This document shows, piece after piece, positions 28,837 to 39,104 of a stretch of DNA of 64,000 nt. The translations under genes were made by a program, and so were the position numbers. Location of the stretch: NCBI RefSeq assembly GCF_003054325.1, contig NZ_QBKU01000001.1:528395-592394 (forward strand), read 5' to 3'. Position 1 is the first letter of the stretch. Each line of letters opens with the position of its first letter. Below the pieces are notes generated by a model. That model saw nothing but the letters and a program-made list of their open reading frames with translations. It ran no database searches and had not been told where the DNA came from. This DNA comes from Sulfitobacter mediterraneus (GTDB lineage: Bacteria > Pseudomonadota > Alphaproteobacteria > Rhodobacterales > Rhodobacteraceae).

Positions 28837-30138
28837 TCAAAGCACGTAACGGCTTAGATCAGCAGACCGCGTCAATTCACCAAGGTTTTCCTCAACAAAA
28901 GCGGCATCCACGACCACTTCATCCCCTGATCGGTCTGGCGCGGTAAAGGACAGCTCCTCAAACACCCGTTCCATCACGGTATAAAGGCGCCGTGCACCGA
29001 TGTTTTCAATGGTTTGGTTCACATCCGCCGCAATCTTGGCCAGTGCCGCGATCCCTTCGGGTGTGAACGAAACAGTCACCTCTTCGGTGCCCATCAAGGC
29101 GGTATATTGCAGCGTCAACGCGTTGTCGGTTTCGGTGAGAATGCGCACAAAATCCGCCTCGGTCAGCGCGCGCAACTCAACCCGGATCGGCAATCGGCCC
29201 TGCAATTCCGGCAGCAGGTCGGATGGCTTGGCAATATGGAATGCACCAGAGGCGATAAACAGCACATGATCGGTTTTCACCGGCCCATGTTTGGTGCTGA
29301 CGGTGGTGCCTTCGATCAGGGGAAGTAGATCGCGCTGCACCCCTTCGCGGCTCACATCGCCGCCACGGGCATCTGATCGGGCGCACACTTTGTCGATCTC
29401 ATCCAGAAACACGATCCCGTTCTGCTCAACCGCCTCAATCGCGGCGCGTGTAACGGTTTCATCATCCAGCAGTTTGTCCGCCTCTTCGCCAATCAATGTC
29501 TCATAGCTTTCTGCCACTGACAGCCGCTTTTTCGTGGTGCGTCCGCCCATCGCCTTGCCAAACATATCACCGAGGTTCAGCATCCCTGCCCCCGGTTGAC
29601 CGGGAATATCCATCATCTGAAACGGGTTGGAACTGTCAGCCAGTTCCAGATCGATCATCGTATCGTCCAGCTCTCCTGCTTTGAGCTTTTTGCGGAACAT
29701 CTCACGGGTGCCTTCGCGGGCATCGGTCCCGGCAATGGCATCAATCACACGCTCCTCTGCTGCCTTATGTGCGCTGGCTTTGACGTCTTCGCGCATGTGT
29801 TCGCGGGTCATCGCGATGGCAGCATCGACCAGATCGCGCACGATCTGCTCCACGTCACGCCCGACATAGCCGACTTCTGTAAACTTTGTTGCCTCAACCT
29901 TGAGAAACGGCGCGCGGGCCAGCTTGGCCAATCGGCGGCTGATCTCGGTTTTGCCAACGCCGGTGGGCCCGATCATAAGGATGTTCTTGGGGTAAACTTC
30001 ATCGCGCAGATCATCGGCCAGTTGCTTGCGCCGCCACCGGTTGCGCAGGGCCACGGCCACGGCGCGTTTTGCGTCCGCTTGGCCAATGATGAAACGGTCC
30101 AGTTCTGAAACGATTTCGCGGGGGGTCAGATCGGTCAT
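28837..30138 (-). CDS. hslU: HslU ATPase subunit of the HslUV protease
   Basis: Unfolds substrates for HslV. The 433 residues show Walker [42 protein letters not shown] (pore motif GYVG), the I domain, Walker [13 protein letters not shown] and the C-terminal [15 protein letters not shown] tail that inserts into HslV. It is 10 residues shorter than the E. coli protein. ATG overlaps the hslV stop by 4 bases. Confidence 0.97.
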   Translation of the reverse strand: MTDLTPREIVSELDRFIIGQADAKRAVAVALRNRWRRKQLADDLRDEVYPKNILMIGPTGVGKTEISRRLAKLARAPFLKVEATKFTEVGYVGRDVEQIVRDLVDAAIAMTREHMREDVKASAHKAAEERVIDAIAGTDAREGTREMFRKKLKAGELDDTMIDLELADSSNPFQMMDIPGQPGAGMLNLGDMFGKAMGGRTTKKRLSVAESYETLIGEEADKLLDDETVTRAAIEAVEQNGIVFLDEIDKVCARSDARGGDVSREGVQRDLLPLIEGTTVSTKHGPVKTDHVLFIASGAFHIAKPSDLLPELQGRLPIRVELRALTEADFVRILTETDNALTLQYTALMGTEEVTVSFTPEGIAALAKIAADVNQTIENIGARRLYTVMERVFEELSFTAPDRSGDEVVVDAAFVEENLGELTRSADLSRYVL

Positions 30139-30692
30139 TGGCTGATTTTCTCCACGGTCAGGTTGCCGTTTGTATAAACGCAGATGTCAGAAGCGATGGC
30201 CATCGCATCACGTGCAACCGCCTCGGCATCGCGGTCGCTGTCGATCAGGCCCCGTGCGGCAGCCAGCGCAAAGTTTCCCCCAGATCCGATTGCCGCCACA
30301 TCGTGCTCGGGCTCAAGCACATCCCCGGCACCGGTGATAACCAACAGATCATTGCCATCGGTTACAATCAGCATCGCCTCAAGCTTTTGAAGGTATTTGT
30401 CTGTGCGCCAGTCTTTGGCCAGTTCCACACTTGCGCGGGCCAATTGACCGGGCGTTGCCTCAAGCTTGGCCTCAAGCCGTTCGAGCAGGGTGAATGCATC
30501 GGCGGTTGATCCAGCAAAACCAGCGACCACGTCAAACCCACCGGGCGACAACCGTCGCACCTTGCGGGCCGTTCCCTTGATCACGGTCTGGCCAATGCTC
30601 ACTTGACCGTCCCCCGCAATCACCACTTCACCGGCCTTTTTGACCCCAATAATCGTGGTCCCGTGCCAGCCGGGAAAATCCTGATGTGCCAT
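30135..30692 (-). CDS. hslV: HslV peptidase subunit
   Basis: N-terminal Thr protease of the HslUV machine. The 185 residues begin with a ~12-residue propeptide ([11 protein letters not shown]) before [29 protein letters not shown]; processing should expose the catalytic Thr. This propeptide is usual in alphaproteobacteria. [23 protein letters not shown] and [16 protein letters not shown] follow. A candidate heat-shock promoter lies upstream. Confidence 0.97.
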   Translation of the reverse strand: MAHQDFPGWHGTTIIGVKKAGEVVIAGDGQVSIGQTVIKGTARKVRRLSPGGFDVVAGFAGSTADAFTLLERLEAKLEATPGQLARASVELAKDWRTDKYLQKLEAMLIVTDGNDLLVITGAGDVLEPEHDVAAIGSGGNFALAAARGLIDSDRDAEAVARDAMAIASDICVYTNGNLTVEKISQ

Positions 30693-30719
30693 GCGCGGCC
30701 TCCTGTCTGCTTGGGATCT

Positions 30720-30748
30720 ATATGGCCTTCTCGCCGGTTGCGTACAAG
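30720..30748 (-). promoter_or_regulatory. Candidate sigma-32 (RpoH) promoter of hslVU
   Basis: On the minus strand, CTTGTA (30743-30748) is followed by GGCCATAT (30720-30727), with 17 bases after the CTTG core, close to the heat-shock consensus CTTGAA/CCCCATNT with two mismatches in the -10. The start of hslV is 28 bases beyond. hslVU is a heat-shock operon in most proteobacteria. No other promoter pattern was tested. Confidence 0.4.
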
Positions 30749-30794
30749 GGTGGCTGCCCTTGCCCGCCCGCCCGTCACTGGCTAGCGTTCCTTG

Positions 30795-31691
30795 ATGAAG
30801 GAACTTTGCATATACCTAGAGCCGGATCTGCGCAAAAGCGCGGAGGCAGGTGAACATAACTTCATCAATCTGGTGCAAGATGTGGCGGAAAAATCCCTGT
30901 TTAGGGTCACATATCACGATCAACCCGCAGTGATGGGTGGTGATGACACCTATACGCTGTCCCACATGACCGCCCCGCCCCCGGACCGTGGCTTGGTTTT
31001 TCGGCGGGCCTACCAATACCCGTTCTGGAACATCGAGGCCACGACCGAGCGCTGGCAATGGGATGTCGCCAAAGCCAGTTTTGACCCCGCGATCATCCGC
31101 CCCGATGCAAATCGCTTCTATTCCTATTGGCAAAAACGGCTTTTTGGCGCGGCTGCTGCTCGGACGACGAAGAGTGGATATATCTACGTACCGCTTCAGG
31201 GAAGGTTGACGGAGCACAGGTCATTCCAACGCTGTTCTCCAATTGAGATGATCGAGCATTGCTTGGAGCATGGCGGCACACGGCCGGTTGTGGCCTGCTT
31301 GCACCCCAATGAAACCTATTCAACGGCAGAATTGGCGGCGCTTGATGATCTCGCGGGCCGCTTCGGGCAGTTGTCGGTTGAGACTGGCAAAATGGAACAT
31401 CATTTGCAGCATTGTGATTTTGTCGTCAGCCAAAACTCTGCCGCGGCCTTTGCTGGATACTTCTTTGGTAAACCTGCGCTGCTGTTTGGAAAAATTGATT
31501 TTCACCACATTGCCGAACCTGCAAATATGGCGCAATTGCCAGACAGCTTTGATGCTGCCGTCACAGCACGGCCCGCGTTTGATCGCTACGTGCATTGGTT
31601 CTGGCAGGAAAACTGCATCAATGCCGGTAGGGCGGATGCGCGGGCCAAAATATTGGCGCGGTTTCAAAGATTTGGCTGGCCGATAGAATAA
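30795..31691 (+). CDS. Uncharacterised protein with a capsule-biosynthesis-like C-terminus
   Basis: 298 residues, soluble, no signal peptide. I do not recognise a firm family. The C-terminal half has [23 protein letters not shown] and [34 protein letters not shown], which resembles the VxSxNSxxxxEAxxxGKP pattern of capsule polysaccharide/Kdo-transferase proteins (KpsS/LipB type). A role in surface sugar synthesis is inference. ATG 30795 is used; TTG 30792 precedes it and the ribosome site is weak. It stands alone between divergent hslV and convergent trxA. Confidence 0.55.
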   Translation: MKELCIYLEPDLRKSAEAGEHNFINLVQDVAEKSLFRVTYHDQPAVMGGDDTYTLSHMTAPPPDRGLVFRRAYQYPFWNIEATTERWQWDVAKASFDPAIIRPDANRFYSYWQKRLFGAAAARTTKSGYIYVPLQGRLTEHRSFQRCSPIEMIEHCLEHGGTRPVVACLHPNETYSTAELAALDDLAGRFGQLSVETGKMEHHLQHCDFVVSQNSAAAFAGYFFGKPALLFGKIDFHHIAEPANMAQLPDSFDAAVTARPAFDRYVHWFWQENCINAGRADARAKILARFQRFGWPIE

Positions 31692-31713
31692 GGGCGCCCA
31701 CTTGGGGCGCCCT
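31691..31713. terminator. Hairpin between convergent genes
   Basis: AGGGCGCCC, a 5-base loop, then GGGCGCCCT: a 9-base perfect GC-rich stem directly at the stop of the + gene and 24 bases from the trxA stop. There is no T-run on either side, so it may be a weak bidirectional terminator. Confidence 0.55.
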
Positions 31714-31736
31714 CGAAACGGTTAAAAAGCAATGAC

Positions 31737-32057
31737 TTAGATCGAGTCTTCGATCCAGCTTTGCAGCGCTGCCTTCGGCTTGGCGCCCGCCATGTTGGAT
31801 ACGACCTGACCGTCCTTAAAGATGAACAGTGCCGGAATGCCGCGCACCCCCATTTGGGCGGGTGAGTTGGGGTTTTCGTCTACGTTCACTTTGACGATCT
31901 TAACTTTGCCGTCCATTTCAGCCGACAATTCTTCCAAAGACGGGCCGATTTGTTTGCATGGGCCACACCATTCGGCCCAGAAATCGACCACAACTGGGAT
32001 ATCGGAATTTTTGACTTCGGCGTCGAACGTTGAGTCCGTAACTGCGACGGTGGCCAT
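31737..32057 (-). CDS. trxA: Thioredoxin
   Basis: General disulfide reductase. The 106 residues contain [14 protein letters not shown] with the redox pair Cys31/Cys34, the cis-Pro GIPALF and FKDGQVV. Family length is exact. It is the last gene of the leftward run containing addA and addB, 36 bases downstream of addA. Confidence 0.97.
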   Translation of the reverse strand: MATVAVTDSTFDAEVKNSDIPVVVDFWAEWCGPCKQIGPSLEELSAEMDGKVKIVKVNVDENPNSPAQMGVRGIPALFIFKDGQVVSNMAGAKPKAALQSWIEDSI

Positions 32058-32093
32058 GATGCTCTCCTGACAGGATTTGGGTTCAGGCAGAAC

Positions 32094-35000
32094 CTATGAA
32101 CGCATGTCCTCCGCGTCAAGATATGGCGAACACTCTAGCGCTGATGTCACAATATTGTGGGGCAATTCCATCAAGCGGCTGGCCGATGTCCACAAGATCG
32201 CGGTGCGGATCTCGTGATCGGGATAGATCTGCCCAAGCATCTGCGCATAGGCCCCCATCTGCCGAAGGATCCCGTCCGGGCATTGTTCGACGCTGTTCGG
32301 AACCGTTCTGTTGGTCTTGAAATCCACTGCGGTGACAGTGTTTGCTGTGATGATTAAACGATCAATCACCCCATGCAGCCGTGATTGCCGGATCTGCGCC
32401 GTGATCGGAACCTCGGCCAATGTGTCATTGGCAAAGATATGGGCGAGAGCAGGGGTGCTTAGTACCTGCACGGCCTCTTGCATCGCCCGTTCCGCCATTT
32501 CCGAGGTATCCCCATAGATCATTTGTGCAGCAACGGCCGCACGCTCTGCCTCGGCAATGGGCGCCAGTTTTTCAAGCAGATCGTGCACCAGAGTTCCATA
32601 AAGCATCGCGCTTTCTTTGTCCTCGCCGGCATCGCCTGGCAATGCTTTTGCACCACCAAGGTCAGAGGGTGACAAAGTCGACTGTTGCAGCGCATAGATG
32701 GGCGCGGGAGCCGAAAAAACAGGGTCTAATAACGGTTTTCCTACTGATTTTTTGATATGCTCGACCTGCGCAAGCCCATCCCAATCACCCTCGGCGAACC
32801 GCAATGTGCCGTCTGAACCCACAGGGACAGCATTTGCATGCCCCATCGCTGTTTGTGCAATCTGATACCAAGATGATCCATCTTTGGACAAATCCCCGGC
32901 CGCCGCAACGATCAGCCATTTTTCCGCACGGGTCATCGCCACATAGAGCAATCTCAACCGCTCCTGAAACTGCGCGTCCTTCATGCCGTCGATGGTGTCT
33001 CTGAGGGGGGCTGGCATATCCGCGGCTGCCGCTTTCCAAATCGGCACGCCTTGCATCCGCACAATTTCATCTTTGATGGTGATGTCGCGCCGCCCTGTAT
33101 CGGGCAGAATAACGATAGGCGCCTCAAGACCTTTGGCCCCATGCACCGTCATCACGCGGATCTGATCAGATGCGCTATCGATCTGGCGCTTGATCTCAAG
33201 ATCGTCAGTTTGCATCCAGACGATAAAGCCGGTCAAACTGGGCACATTGCTGCGCTCGTAGGACAAGGCTTGCGACAGCATTGCGTTGATCCCATCCTCG
33301 GCCTCTGCGCCCAAGCGAGACAGCAATTTGCGGCGTCCATCGTGCCGGGTGAGGATGCATTCGATCAGGTCATAGGGGCGGAGAAAATCAACCTGCGCCC
33401 GCAAATCCTCCAATTTAGAGACTGTTTCTGCGTGATCTTCGCGATTGCGCAATGCCTGCCAAAGGTGGCGTTCGCTGCGCCGATGGGCAAGATCGAACAA
33501 CATCTGCTCTGACCAACCAAACAGGGGCGATTTCAATGCAGTCGCCAAGGACAGATCATCGTCCGGGGTCGCCAAAAAGGACAGCAGGGCCGCCAAATCT
33601 TTTACCGCCAATTCTGCCCCGACCTTAAGCCGATCCGCGCCCGCAATTGGCAGGTTCGCAGCCTTGCAGGCACGGATAATCTCCGAAAACAGGGCAGAGC
33701 GGCGTTGCACCAGGATTAAAAAGTCGCCCGCGCGGATGCGGCGGCGGGCAAAGACGCCGGGTGCATCGCTGTCTTCGGGGATAAAGTGCTCTTCTTGGAT
33801 AAGCGCCGCGATGCGGGCGGCGATCTGTTCGGCAAGCAGGACGGTATGATGCCGGGCGCTGCGGCGATCAACAGGGTCGGTCCAGATGCGGTCTTCTTCG
33901 TCATCTGCCTTTTCGACGACTGGCCACAGATCGACGCGGCCGGGCAGGGCGGATTTAAACGGTTTGTGTTGGGTCTTTTGGTCGAGACCGGGTTGGATAT
34001 CCGGATCAAAAGCAGTGTCTACCAAGCGCAAAATGGCCGAAGAGGACCGAAAGGAATAATCCAAGCTGCGGTGTTGGAAGATCTTGCCTGCCTCTGCGAT
34101 CTTTTCCTCGAACATCAGGCTTTTGCGATCAAATTCCAACGGATCGGCGCCTTGGAAGGAATAGATCGATTGCTTCTTGTCGCCGACAACAAACAAGGTC
34201 CGCTCGACATCCGACCTTGCGCCCGAACCGCTATAGAATTCATCGGTGAGGCGTTCGATTACGTCCCATTGTCGAGGCGATGTATCCTGCGCCTCGTCGA
34301 CCAGAATATGATCAATGCCGCCGTCGATGCGGAACAGCACCCATGCGGCCACGGCCTTGTCGGTCAAAAGGGCGCGGGCCTTGAGGATGAGATCGTCGAA
34401 ATCAAGCCAGCCACGTGCCTGTTTGGCCGCCTCATAGCGGGACAGAAACGCGCTGGCGAACCGATGTAAAGCGTGGGACTTTTGGGCCAGTGCCAAGGCA
34501 AGTCTGGCCTCGCGCGCCTCTTCGACCCGCATCATCAGTTGTTCCAGTGCTGGCATCGCGTCTGCGATGATTTTTTGCGTGGGTTTTGTTGGGAAACTGC
34601 CAATTTTTGCGGTGAACGGTGCTTTTGCGCTCGCTCCAGTCAGAAAAACGCTTTCGAGTGTGGGCAGAGAGGACAAATCAAAGCTCTCGATTTGCGCCAA
34701 CAGATCTCCGGCTTTGGTATCGTTGCCACCCTTTGCGATCAGATGGGGTGTGATGTCTTTGATGAGGTTTGCTTCACTTCCCAAGAACACCGACTGCTCA
34801 ATCATCGCGCGGCTGAGGTCCGGCTTCTGGTCCAACAACTGCAACAACTCTGTCCAATCCGGCGTTGCGGCAAAAGCATCACGAAGCCCGACGATACTGC
34901 GGGTCAGTTTGCCAAAATCCTCACCGGTATAAAAACGGGCAATCTCAGCAATCAAAGGGGCGTCATGGTCCTCTGCCATGGCGTCTACAATGTCAGCGCG

Positions 35001-35471
35001 CAGCAGATCGGCGGCGCGATCCTCAATTTCCGAAAACTGCGGGCTCACACCCGCTTCTAGTGGAAAGCGCCGCAATAGAGACGCACAGAAGGAGTGAATG
35101 GTCTGAATCTTCAGACCGCCCGGCGCTTCGATGGCAAGGGCAAAAAGAGTACGCGCCTTGCGCAGTTCAGCAGGATCTAGATCACCGCTCAAGCCCAGAT
35201 CAGCCATCGCCTTTCGCAAAGCGGCATCATCAAGCATGGCCCATTCGCCAAGCCGTTTAAAAAGCCGGTTCTGCATCTCTGATGCGGCGGCTTTTGTATA
35301 AGTCAGACACAAAATGTGTTGGGGCTCTACTCCGCTGAGAAGCAGCCGCGCCACCCGATCTGTCAAAACCCGCGTTTTACCCGATCCCGCGTTCGCCGCG
35401 AGCCAGGTAGAGGCATCAGGCCGTGCCGCATCAATCTGTGCGCGAGTGGCATCGTCAAAGTCTGGCTTCAT
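32094..35471 (-). CDS. addA: Double-strand break repair helicase-nuclease AddA
   Basis: Helicase/nuclease subunit of AddAB, the alphaproteobacterial RecBCD analog that resects DNA ends. The 1125 residues have UvrD-type Walker A ANAGSGKTRVLTDRV (26-40), CLTYTKAAASEMQNRL, HILVDEAQDTSPRQW, VGDKKQSIYSFQGAD, VMTVHGAKGLEAPIVILPDT and a C-terminal RecB-type nuclease domain with VDFKTNR. ATG 35471 overlaps the addB stop (ATGA). Confidence 0.95.
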   Translation of the reverse strand: MKPDFDDATRAQIDAARPDASTWLAANAGSGKTRVLTDRVARLLLSGVEPQHILCLTYTKAAASEMQNRLFKRLGEWAMLDDAALRKAMADLGLSGDLDPAELRKARTLFALAIEAPGGLKIQTIHSFCASLLRRFPLEAGVSPQFSEIEDRAADLLRADIVDAMAEDHDAPLIAEIARFYTGEDFGKLTRSIVGLRDAFAATPDWTELLQLLDQKPDLSRAMIEQSVFLGSEANLIKDITPHLIAKGGNDTKAGDLLAQIESFDLSSLPTLESVFLTGASAKAPFTAKIGSFPTKPTQKIIADAMPALEQLMMRVEEAREARLALALAQKSHALHRFASAFLSRYEAAKQARGWLDFDDLILKARALLTDKAVAAWVLFRIDGGIDHILVDEAQDTSPRQWDVIERLTDEFYSGSGARSDVERTLFVVGDKKQSIYSFQGADPLEFDRKSLMFEEKIAEAGKIFQHRSLDYSFRSSSAILRLVDTAFDPDIQPGLDQKTQHKPFKSALPGRVDLWPVVEKADDEEDRIWTDPVDRRSARHHTVLLAEQIAARIAALIQEEHFIPEDSDAPGVFARRRIRAGDFLILVQRRSALFSEIIRACKAANLPIAGADRLKVGAELAVKDLAALLSFLATPDDDLSLATALKSPLFGWSEQMLFDLAHRRSERHLWQALRNREDHAETVSKLEDLRAQVDFLRPYDLIECILTRHDGRRKLLSRLGAEAEDGINAMLSQALSYERSNVPSLTGFIVWMQTDDLEIKRQIDSASDQIRVMTVHGAKGLEAPIVILPDTGRRDITIKDEIVRMQGVPIWKAAAADMPAPLRDTIDGMKDAQFQERLRLLYVAMTRAEKWLIVAAAGDLSKDGSSWYQIAQTAMGHANAVPVGSDGTLRFAEGDWDGLAQVEHIKKSVGKPLLDPVFSAPAPIYALQQSTLSPSDLGGAKALPGDAGEDKESAMLYGTLVHDLLEKLAPIAEAERAAVAAQMIYGDTSEMAERAMQEAVQVLSTPALAHIFANDTLAEVPITAQIRQSRLHGVIDRLIITANTVTAVDFKTNRTVPNSVEQCPDGILRQMGAYAQMLGQIYPDHEIRTAILWTSASRLMELPHNIVTSALECSPYLDAEDMRS

Positions 35472-38425
35472 GTCAGATCCTCCGGCGTGGCAAGGGTGGT
35501 TCCGTCCCATTCGCCAAAACGGGCCAGCTGGTCATAGTCGCCCGCCGCCTCTTCGGTCTTGACCATGCGCCGCGATGTGAATCCCTGAGCGGCGGTGAGA
35601 TAGCTCGCGATCAGCTCCTCCAATCCTGCCAGCACTTCGGCGGGGGGTTCTTCATCCAGAGGCGCGGAAATTTCGACAGGTTTCGACCCTAACCCGATGA
35701 AAATTGCGTTTGCGACCGGCGCTGTACCCACTTCGGAAAAGCCGCCCTCTTCGACCATCGCCGCTTCGATCAGCAACTGTTTGTCAAACAGTTTTTGTTC
35801 CTTCTTGCTGGGCGGTGTTCCGGTCTTGTAGTCATAAATCAGCGCGTCACCGGCATCGGTCAGATCAATCCTGTCCGCAAACCCAGTGAGCGTGAACCCC
35901 AGCGTTTCGAAAATATGCTTACCACGCGCCGCCTTTTCAAAGGCAACGGGGGAGGAATAACCTTGGCGCTTGGCCTCCTGGGCGATGAACCAATCGGCAA
36001 CACGTTCGATCCGCGCTAGCCACATGGCGCGCGCGGCAGGCCACGGCGCTTCGGCTCTAAGCACTTCACGGGCGATGGCCAGCAGATGTTCCTTGGTCAA
36101 ATGCGCGGCATTGGTGCTGACGGATTTGACAAAGCGTTCCATGATTTCGTGCAAAATGATGCCGCGCACCGGCGCGTCGGGGGATTGCACCAGCGGATTG
36201 ATCTGCCTCAGGCGCAACGTGTGTTTGGCATAAATGGCATAGGGATCACGGATCAGCCGCTTGATCTCAGTTACCGAAAGCGCATGTGGCCGTGCAGTGA
36301 CAGGTGGTCTTGGGGACGGACGCGGGGCAGGGGTGCTGCGCGTGGTTTCCTCAAGCGCCTGCACCTGTTCGGTCCAGTATTGGCCCCGTGCACGCATATC
36401 CGACCATGCCTGCGCGCCGTCTTCTTGCGGCAAACCGTTCAGAAGATTGCCCAAGCGGTTGAGCCAACGAGAGGGCACAGTTTCCGCCTCATCCGACCGG
36501 ATTGCACGGGTGATCCAGACCTCGGGTGCAGCGATGGCTTGTTGATAGTCATGCGCCGACAGGCCAATGCGTCGTTCGGGCAGCAAAAGACCGGCTTGCA
36601 GGCGCATTTGACGGTTCAACCATGGGTCGGGCGGCGGTGCTTCGGGCCAAGTGCCATCGTTCAAGCCGCCCATGATGACCATATCGGCACCCTGAACGCG
36701 CGCCTCCAACGTGCCCCAGATCATAACGCCCGGATGCGGTGCGTCACGGTCGCGCACCTCACCACCTGACAAAACGGCGCCCAATAGGTCAGAAAAATCG
36801 GCAGCGGACATTGATCCACCAAAGACCGCCTGTTCGGTCAGGTCTGTCATCAGTTTCTCAGCTGCCTGACCAGGCTTGCGCCGCCACAACTCATGATCGG
36901 GCGTGTTTGTGGGGCCAGAGGCAATCGCGTTTGCAAGATCGAGATGCCTTTGTACCCAAGTTGTCAGCGCCAGATCGCCGATGGTGGCATGGTCACAAAA
37001 TGTTTCGCCAACCCACGCCGCCCAATCCAGAAACGCGGCTGGGTCTTCGATGCGATCCGCTGCTTTCTGTGCGATCCGGGCAAGGCCATCGGGGTCGGGA
37101 TAGGGCAGACCATCCCGCCGGATCTGCATTTCCAGGCGCTGGGTGTGCAATTGGTGCAGGTTGCGATCCGCACCACTGTGGGTGAGGGGATGTTTGAGCA
37201 GGGTCAGCAAGGCCTCTGCATCCATCTTGCGCAGAAACAAGGCCGCGACATGTCGCAGGAACCGGCCCGGCGGCGACAATTGCAACGGCGTACCGGCGCT
37301 GTCATCTGGCAGGATGTTCCAACGATCGAGGGCAGAGGTGACTTGCCGGGTCAGCATCCTGTCGGGTGTGATCAATGCGGCGGTTTTGCCTTCTTCAACC
37401 GCTTTTCGCAGGCGCAAAGCAATGGTCAGCGCTTCAATCCGCGGCGTCGGGGCCTCAACCAAGGTGATACCTTGGGTCGCGGCGGCCAGATCGGTCAAAT
37501 TTGGACCTTCGCTGAGCCAGGCATGGGTGACGGGGGCAGGGCGCAACGATAGCGAAACAAGCGCATTGCGGGTGGGCGAGGGGGCGTCCCCTTCCGCCCA
37601 AGGCAGGATGCCCCGGCGCGGCAGTTCGAGCGCCTGCATAAGGTGACGAAACCGGTACTGCGGATGGTCTTCGGATAGCAGTTCCTGATCCAACTGCGCC
37701 CAAACCGAGGTCGGCATGTCAAAGTCAAACCCCGGCAGAACAAGCGCCCCTTGCGGCAGCTTTGCGACCGCCTGCATCAACAAGGACGTGGTGCCGCGCG
37801 ATCCGGTAGAACCAGCAAGGATCACCGGGTTCTGCGGTGGATTGGCCTGCCACGCGGCGATGATCTGCAAGGTCAATTGCCTTTGCCGCGCTTCTGCATC
37901 CGGGGCGCTGTCCGTTTGGCCCAGATAGCTGTGGGCGATTTCAAGAAAGCGCTTGGCGCGATCCCAATGGCCGGATTGATCGCTGACATCGAGGTTCTCG
38001 ATGGCGCTGATATCAACGCCTTCCCCCTGCATTTCGTCCATCAACGCCGCCAGACTGTCTGACAATGCATAAAGCGATGCGCGGGGGGCCAAGGTGGGAT
38101 CCGCTTCCAGCAGGCCGGAGAGCAGTTGAATAAGTTCAAGCCGCCGTTGCAAAGCAGGGATCGCGGGTGGGGCTGTGACGCCAGGCACCAATGTGTCTAA
38201 CTCACCCAAAAGCCGGATGCGGGGCAAAAATCCTGCTGGCCCTTTGTCAAAAATCTCCCGCAAGCGCCGCGCCATACGGCGGGTGTTCACGATCAAATCA
38301 ACCCGTGCCATTGCATCGGGCGGCGCATCTGTCAGCCGCGCACGAAGCCCGTCCGCAAGGGCAACAGGAAAATCAACGCCGGGGGCCAGTCCAAAAACCC
38401 GGGCGTGATCTGATGGGTCAAACAT
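35468..38425 (-). CDS. addB: Double-strand break repair protein AddB
   Basis: Partner of AddA. The 985 residues include an inactivated-helicase-like body (VNTRRMARRLREIFDKGPAGFLPRI, LAGSTGSRGTTSLL, MIWGTLEARVQGADMVIMGGLNDGTWPE) and a C-terminal nuclease domain ending in YDYKTG with the catalytic Asp/Lys. ATG 38425 is chosen, with GGAG 7 bases upstream; the frame runs further but into the murU gene. It overlaps murU by 8 bases. Confidence 0.93.
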   Translation of the reverse strand: MFDPSDHARVFGLAPGVDFPVALADGLRARLTDAPPDAMARVDLIVNTRRMARRLREIFDKGPAGFLPRIRLLGELDTLVPGVTAPPAIPALQRRLELIQLLSGLLEADPTLAPRASLYALSDSLAALMDEMQGEGVDISAIENLDVSDQSGHWDRAKRFLEIAHSYLGQTDSAPDAEARQRQLTLQIIAAWQANPPQNPVILAGSTGSRGTTSLLMQAVAKLPQGALVLPGFDFDMPTSVWAQLDQELLSEDHPQYRFRHLMQALELPRRGILPWAEGDAPSPTRNALVSLSLRPAPVTHAWLSEGPNLTDLAAATQGITLVEAPTPRIEALTIALRLRKAVEEGKTAALITPDRMLTRQVTSALDRWNILPDDSAGTPLQLSPPGRFLRHVAALFLRKMDAEALLTLLKHPLTHSGADRNLHQLHTQRLEMQIRRDGLPYPDPDGLARIAQKAADRIEDPAAFLDWAAWVGETFCDHATIGDLALTTWVQRHLDLANAIASGPTNTPDHELWRRKPGQAAEKLMTDLTEQAVFGGSMSAADFSDLLGAVLSGGEVRDRDAPHPGVMIWGTLEARVQGADMVIMGGLNDGTWPEAPPPDPWLNRQMRLQAGLLLPERRIGLSAHDYQQAIAAPEVWITRAIRSDEAETVPSRWLNRLGNLLNGLPQEDGAQAWSDMRARGQYWTEQVQALEETTRSTPAPRPSPRPPVTARPHALSVTEIKRLIRDPYAIYAKHTLRLRQINPLVQSPDAPVRGIILHEIMERFVKSVSTNAAHLTKEHLLAIAREVLRAEAPWPAARAMWLARIERVADWFIAQEAKRQGYSSPVAFEKAARGKHIFETLGFTLTGFADRIDLTDAGDALIYDYKTGTPPSKKEQKLFDKQLLIEAAMVEEGGFSEVGTAPVANAIFIGLGSKPVEISAPLDEEPPAEVLAGLEELIASYLTAAQGFTSRRMVKTEEAAGDYDQLARFGEWDGTTLATPEDLT

Positions 38426-39104
38426 GGTGCTGCTCCAGCATCTCTTCGGCCAGCGCAATGCCGCCGGGGTGCCCCACATCACACCATTTGCCGGGGTAAC
38501 GCAGACCGCAAAGCCGACCATTCGATTGCATCATGTCCCAGAGCAGGTTGAGCGAGAATGCAGGTTCTTCGATGTCGTGCAAAAGATCGGTCTTGATGAT
38601 CTGAATGCCCCCGTACACAACACCCGGTCCACGGGACAATCTGCTGTCCTCGGCCAGCGTAAAATCACCCAAACCGGCATGGCCCACGGCCTGTGTGGTC
38701 GGAACACATACCAAAAGCGCATCCATGGTCGCAGGATTCCACGCATCGCGCAGCAGGTGCAACGGGTTCGGACCGGCCCAGATTGCATCGGTGTTCATTG
38801 TAAAGACCGGCCCATCCCCAAGCAAAGGCAGCGCGTTGCGCAGGCCTCCGCCGGTGTCCAGAATATCGGGCGTTTCGATCAACGTCTCTACGCCCTGAAC
38901 TTCTAGGTGATACTGTAATTTTTGCGGCTTATAATGCAGATTGGCGACCACGCGCCCCGTTCCATGAGTCAGGTCCAGCGCATGATCCACCAGAGCTTTG
39001 CCCGCGACTTTGATCATGGGTTTCGGCTGATCCTTGGTCAGGTCTTTCATCCGGGTGCCAAAACCGGCGGCAAACATCATTACTGCTGTGGGGTGGTCGC
39101 GCAT
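38418..39104 (-). CDS. murU: Nucleotidyltransferase, MurNAc-1-phosphate uridylyltransferase type
   Basis: Makes UDP-MurNAc from MurNAc-1-P in cell-wall recycling, bypassing fosfomycin-sensitive MurA. The 228 residues show the sugar nucleotidyltransferase start MMFAAGFGTRMKDLTKDQPKPMIKVAGKALVDHAL, ETPDILDTGGGLRNALPLLG and NTDAIW. It is directly downstream of an AmgK-type kinase and overlaps it by 25 bases, which is the diagnostic AmgK-MurU pair. Other sugar-1-P nucleotidyltransferase activities are possible without that neighbour. Confidence 0.82.
   Translation of the reverse strand: MRDHPTAVMMFAAGFGTRMKDLTKDQPKPMIKVAGKALVDHALDLTHGTGRVVANLHYKPQKLQYHLEVQGVETLIETPDILDTGGGLRNALPLLGDGPVFTMNTDAIWAGPNPLHLLRDAWNPATMDALLVCVPTTQAVGHAGLGDFTLAEDSRLSRGPGVVYGGIQIIKTDLLHDIEEPAFSLNLLWDMMQSNGRLCGLRYPGKWCDVGHPGGIALAEEMLEQHHV

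Noticed and set aside
30720..30794. A promoter for the + strand 30795 gene in the same gap as the hslV promoter
   Set aside because: No convincing -35/-10 pair was seen on the plus strand in this short region.
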